9,515 nucleotides of DNA from an uncultured Altererythrobacter sp. (lineage in GTDB: Bacteria; Pseudomonadota; Alphaproteobacteria; Sphingomonadales; Sphingomonadaceae), in the NCBI GenBank assembly GCA_946885545.1, contig CAMPGP010000064.1, positions 1 to 9,515 of the forward strand, in the 5' to 3' direction. Position numbers and translations under genes: made by a program. Below the pieces are notes generated by a model. That model was given only the letters and a program-made list of their open reading frames with translations. It ran no database searches and was not told the origin of the DNA. Shown here in pieces: positions 6,653-9,515 of the stretch; positions within the stretch are counted from its first letter, which is position 1, and every line of letters begins with the position of its first letter.

Positions 6653-8030
6653 AGGCTTCGCGGAACCTCTTCACGACGCGCAGCGCGATGAAATTGAGTC
6701 CGAGCGTGACCAGAAACAGTACGAAGCCGAGCGCGAAGGCGCTGAGGGTCGCCGGATTGTCGAAGCTGCCTTCGCCGGTAAGCATGGCGACGATCTGGAC
6801 CGTCACGGTCGTCATGGCTTCGAGAGGGTTTGCGCTCAGGTTGGCCGCGGTCGAAGCTGCCATGACGACGATCATGGTCTCGCCGATCGCGCGGCTGATC
6901 GCGAGCATGATCCCTGCCACGATGCCGGGCAGGGCGGCGGGCACGAGTACGCGGCGGATCGTTTCGGAAGTGGTGGCGCCCATCGCAAGGCTTCCATCGC
7001 GCATCGCCTGCGGCACGGCCGCGATCGAATCGTCGGCCATCGAGGAGACGAACGGGATGATCATCACCCCCATCACGATGCCCGCGGCAAGCGCGCTCTC
7101 GCTCGACGGGTTCGACATCCCCGCGGCCAGCGCGAGGTCGCGGATGGCCGGCGCCACCGTCAGCGCCGCGAAATAGCCATAGACGACCGTCGGCACGCCC
7201 GCGAGGATCTCGAGCGCCGGCTTGACCCAGGCGCGCACGCGCGGCGCGGCATATTGCGTCAGGTAGATCGCGCTCATCAGGCCGAGCGGGATGGCGACGA
7301 TCATGGCGATGATGGCGCCGATGAAGATCGTGCCCCAGAACAGCGGAATTGCGCCGTAGCGGCTCGAATCGACATTGTCCGCGCCCGACATCGGGTCGGG
7401 GCCCCAGTGCAACCCGAAGAGGAAATCCATCGGGTTGACCATGCCGAAGAAGCGGATGGTCTCGAACACGAGGCTCACGAAGATGCCGAGCGTGGTGAGG
7501 ATCGCGACGAGCGACGCGAGTAGCAGCACCGCCATTACCGCGCGCTCGACACGGGTGCGTGCCGTGAAGTCGGGCTTGATGCGCAGGAACGACCAGACCC
7601 CTCCGAGGAAGCCGAGCACGAGCGCCACCGCGATGCCGATCGCCTGATAACGCCCGATCGCCTCGCGATAGGGCTCGATCAATGCGCGGGCCTCCAGGTT
7701 AAAGACGGCCGGCGCCGCCCCGGTTGCGACCGCGCGGGCTTCCGCCAGCAGCGATTCGCGCTTGAAACCGAATGCAGGGAGGTCCGCCGCAGCGGGCGAT
7801 GCGAGCACGTGTTGGCTGACGAGCTGCGGTGCGATCACGCTCCAAGCGGCGATGAAGATCACCATGGGAACGACGATCCACAAGGCGACGTACCAGCCGT
7901 GGTAGCTGGGCAGCGCAGCCAGCCCGCCGGCACCGACCGAGCGCCGGAAACTCCAGGCGCGCGCGCGGGCGGCCAGCCATCCGGCAAGGCCCAGACCCAG
8001 GGCCAGAAGGAAGAGGATCGTGAGAGACAC
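6645..8030 (-). CDS. pstC: Phosphate ABC transporter permease PstC (long form)
   Basis: PstC is the partner permease of PstA in the phosphate importer. With 461 residues it is clearly longer than E. coli PstC (about 320). The N-terminal half has membrane segments near 1-20, 46-68 and 130-149, with a hydrophilic stretch (about 69-128) between the last two. The permease core begins after about 160 and includes FGLHWGPDP (205-213), WGTIFIGAIIAMIVAIPLG (232-250) and an EAA loop at 344-370 (RDGSLAMGAT followed by PAALPGI). SRAIGETM is at 379-386. This long form is common in alphaproteobacteria. The start is a GTG at 8030. It gives a family-like hydrophobic N-terminus, but its ribosome-binding site is weak, so the start is likely rather than proven. 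It is the first gene after the Pho-box-like site. No pstS precedes it, although the binding protein is required for transport. Confidence 0.95.
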   Translation of the reverse strand: MSLTILFLLALGLGLAGWLAARARAWSFRRSVGAGGLAALPSYHGWYVALWIVVPMVIFIAAWSVIAPQLVSQHVLASPAAADLPAFGFKRESLLAEARAVATGAAPAVFNLEARALIEPYREAIGRYQAIGIAVALVLGFLGGVWSFLRIKPDFTARTRVERAVMAVLLLASLVAILTTLGIFVSLVFETIRFFGMVNPMDFLFGLHWGPDPMSGADNVDSSRYGAIPLFWGTIFIGAIIAMIVAIPLGLMSAIYLTQYAAPRVRAWVKPALEILAGVPTVVYGYFAALTVAPAIRDLALAAGMSNPSSESALAAGIVMGVMIIPFVSSMADDSIAAVPQAMRDGSLAMGATTSETIRRVLVPAALPGIVAGIMLAISRAIGETMIVVMAASTAANLSANPLEAMTTVTVQIVAMLTGEGSFDNPATLSAFALGFVLFLVTLGLNFIALRVVKRFREAYE

Positions 8031-8073
8031 GTCGATTGTGACCTAGGTCGCCGGGGCTTCGAACGGGGCTGCG

Positions 8074-8105
8074 ATTGCGGCCAATCGGCCTGCGATGTGC
8101 GCAAT
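8074..8105 (-). other. Inverted repeat in the pstC leader
   Basis: Between the Pho-box-like site and pstC, ATTGC (8074-8078) is complementary to GCAAT (8101-8105). An inner GGCC (8079-8082) is complementary to GGCC (8087-8090) around a 4-nt loop. The right arm carries a 10-nt bulge (8091-8100), so the whole is an imperfect hairpin. It could form in the 5' leader of the pst mRNA or could be incidental in GC-rich DNA. There is no T run, so it is not a terminator. Confidence 0.35.
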
Positions 8106-8123
8106 GTTGAAGTTTTGTGACAG
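8106..8123 (-). promoter_or_regulatory. Pho-box-like PhoB binding site before pstC
   Basis: Read on the - strand the sequence is CTGTCACAAAACTTCAAC. The first 7-nt half (CTGTCAC) and the 4-nt A spacer fit the classical Pho box (CTGTCAT, A-rich spacer, CTGTCAT) almost perfectly. The second half (CTTCAAC) is degenerate. It begins 2 nt after the phoR stop and ends 75 nt before the pstC start, which is where a PhoB-activated promoter should be. No convincing -10 hexamer could be picked out downstream. Assignment rests on the motif and on the gene context. Confidence 0.72.
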
Positions 8124-8125
8124 TT

Positions 8126-9322
8126 TCATGACGCCTCCTCGGCAGGCTCGGCCACGGTCGGGATGCGTACGGTGACACTCGTGCCCTGGCCGAGCTTGCT
8201 CGCGATGTCGAGGCGGCCGCGGTGCCGTTCCACAATGTGCTTGACGATGGCCAGGCCCAGCCCGGTGCCACCCGAAGCGCGGCTACGGCCCGGATCGGTC
8301 CGATAGAAACGGCGCGTGAGATGGGGCAGATGCTCGGGCGCGATCCCTTCGCCGCGGTCGGTCACCGTCAGCTCGGCCTCGCCCCCCGGCAGGGTTTCGA
8401 GCGAAACGCTCACCTTCTCGACAGGGTCTCCGTACTTCAGCGCATTGTCTACGAGATTGCGGATCAGTTGTTCGACCTGACGCGCATCGCCCTGGATCGC
8501 TATGCCCGGAGCACAATCCAGCTCGATCCGGTCCTGGCGGTCGGGTCCCGCCGCGTCGCGCGTGGCCGTGCCGACCAGGTCGCTGAAGGAAAGCTGCTCC
8601 TGAGGAAGGTCGTGCTTCTCGGCCTCCACGCGCGACAGCGACATGAGATCGTTGACGAGGTTCTGGAGACGCTTCGCCTCGCTCAACACGGTATCGAGAA
8701 ACTTGTCGCGCATTTCGGGCGCGGCCTTGCCGTTGTCCTCGCGCAGGGTCTCGACATAGCCGATGATGGACGAGAGCGGCGTGCGAAGCTCGTGACTGGC
8801 GTTCGCCACGAAATCGGTGTGCGCGCGGCTTATGTCGGCTTCGGCGGTCTGGTTGAGTAGCTCGATCACTCCCAGATCGTCGGCGAGGCGCTGGTAGTTG
8901 AGGATCCAGATGTCGCGCCGGCGGACCAGCCCCTGGACGGTCGCCCGGCCGCTCGCTCCGCGTTCGAGCAACGCGACCGCTTCGGGGTGGCGAAACGCGA
9001 CCCGCAGATCCTGGCCGAGGATGTGCGCGCCCAGCAAATTCCGGGCAGCCTTGTTGGCGAGCGAGATGCGGCGGCTTTCCGTCACCAGCAGTGGCGTTCC
9101 GGCGTGCTCGATCAGGTCGCTCATGTCGTCTCGATTGAACGACCCGTTGGCGGCCTGCTCGATCGGCGAGGGCGGCGAAGCGACCGCCAGCCACAACGAG
9201 CCTGCCCACACCAGGAGTACGGCAGCCGCCAGCCAGAGCTGAATGCCCGCGATCACCATCGCGACCGCGGTGACGACGCCGAGCATCAGGGCAGCGACGG
9301 GATAAGTGCGATCCGACTCCAT
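8126..9322 (-). CDS. phoR: Phosphate regulon sensor histidine kinase PhoR
   Basis: This 398-residue membrane sensor kinase phosphorylates PhoB when phosphate is scarce. Two closely spaced hydrophobic segments (about 8-27 and 29-48) anchor it with almost no periplasmic loop. This fits a sensor that reads the Pst/PhoU state rather than phosphate directly. A PAS-like region follows (about 65-160, DLIEHAGTPLLVTESRRISLANKAARNLLG). The dimerisation/phosphoacceptor domain carries H177 in FVANASHELRTPL. The ATPase domain has the N-box around N293 (RNLVDNALKYG), G1 DRGEGI (322-327), F-box region TRRFYRTD and G2 GGTGLGLAIV (351-360). The ATG at 9322 gives the usual PhoR layout. The next upstream ATG on this strand (inside gcgatggct) is in another frame. 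phoR lies upstream of the Pho-box-like site, so it needs a different promoter, possibly read-through from the tRNA-Glu gene. None is obvious in the 82 nt before it. Confidence 0.95.
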   Translation of the reverse strand: MESDRTYPVAALMLGVVTAVAMVIAGIQLWLAAAVLLVWAGSLWLAVASPPSPIEQAANGSFNRDDMSDLIEHAGTPLLVTESRRISLANKAARNLLGAHILGQDLRVAFRHPEAVALLERGASGRATVQGLVRRRDIWILNYQRLADDLGVIELLNQTAEADISRAHTDFVANASHELRTPLSSIIGYVETLREDNGKAAPEMRDKFLDTVLSEAKRLQNLVNDLMSLSRVEAEKHDLPQEQLSFSDLVGTATRDAAGPDRQDRIELDCAPGIAIQGDARQVEQLIRNLVDNALKYGDPVEKVSVSLETLPGGEAELTVTDRGEGIAPEHLPHLTRRFYRTDPGRSRASGGTGLGLAIVKHIVERHRGRLDIASKLGQGTSVTVRIPTVAEPAEEAS

Positions 9323-9404
9323 TGCCGCGCGGCCTTAGCCATCGCGTCAGGCCCCCGCCAGTCGCGATTTTGCGCTGTCGCCTGCCGGACATGGTCGGTG
9401 GAGG

Positions 9405-9479
9405 TGGTGACCCCTACGGGAATCGAACCCGTGTTTCAGCCGTGAGAGGGCCGCGTCCTAACCGCTAGACGAAGGGGCC
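9405..9479 (-). tRNA. tRNA-Glu, anticodon CTC
   Basis: The complete 75-nt cloverleaf is on the - strand. The acceptor strands GGCCCCT and AGGGGTC pair with one G-U. The D arm is GTC...GAC around TAGCGGTTAG. The anticodon stem CGGCC/GGCTG encloses loop CTCTCAC, giving anticodon CTC (reads GAG, Glu). The variable loop is AAAC, and the T arm ACGGG/CCCGT encloses TTCGATT. The discriminator base is A and CCA is encoded. No T-run terminator follows. Confidence 0.97.
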
Positions 9480-9515
9480 ATGCCATTTTGGCTGGCGTGC
9501 CATGGGCTTCGCGTG

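Noticed and set aside
5699..6691. 330-codon + strand open frame opposite pstA
   Set aside because: It is antisense to an unambiguous pstA. The translation is rich in Arg, His, Asp and Gly with no domain or hydrophobic pattern, typical of a GC-rich shadow frame.
6597..7523. 308-codon + strand open frame opposite pstC
   Set aside because: Antisense shadow of pstC. The repetitive His/Asp/Arg/Glu composition mirrors the permease codons, and no family is recognisable.
9480..9515. Short palindromic pieces (GCCA-TTT-TGGC) next to the tRNA
   Set aside because: Arms are only 4 bp, and no integrase, direct repeat of the tRNA 3' end or other sign of an attachment site is visible in the window.

Overview
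The window reads as chromosomal DNA of a GC-rich alphaproteobacterium. The DnaE2 type, the long PstA and PstC permeases, the tRNA-Glu sequence and the phoR-pstCAB-phoU-phoB order all fit this, and Sphingomonadales (for example Erythrobacteraceae) is the best guess. That placement is inference from protein style, not from a database comparison.

Left part (1-3211, + strand): the 3' two-fifths or more of dnaE2, the error-prone polymerase of the ImuA/ImuB/DnaE2 mutasome, cut by the window edge. It is followed 9 nt later by a LysE/RhtB-type exporter. The exporter stop overlaps (ATGA) the start of a membrane-anchored extensin-like protein, which carries a histidine/aspartate pattern like that of LAS-type zinc peptidases. 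The three genes are packed like an operon.

Middle and right part (3213-9322, - strand): a phosphate-starvation locus in the order phoR, pstC, pstA, pstB, phoU, phoB. PhoR/PhoB form the sensor kinase and response regulator pair, PstC/PstA/PstB form the membrane part of the high-affinity phosphate ABC importer, and PhoU links transporter state to PhoR. The pstC-pstA, pstA-pstB and pstB-phoU junctions overlap by 8, 4 and 1 nt. A Pho-box-like sequence sits 2 nt after the phoR stop and would place pstCAB-phoU-phoB, but not phoR, under PhoB control. No pstS (periplasmic phosphate-binding protein) gene is present, so it must lie elsewhere. phoB ends 1 nt from the end of the convergent extensin-like gene.

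Right edge: a complete tRNA-Glu(CTC) gene with encoded CCA, in the same orientation as phoR and 82 nt upstream of it. The last 36 nt hold nothing recognisable. No insertion sequence, CRISPR array, prophage or clearly novel system is visible. The findings are regulatory and architectural details of otherwise familiar genes.
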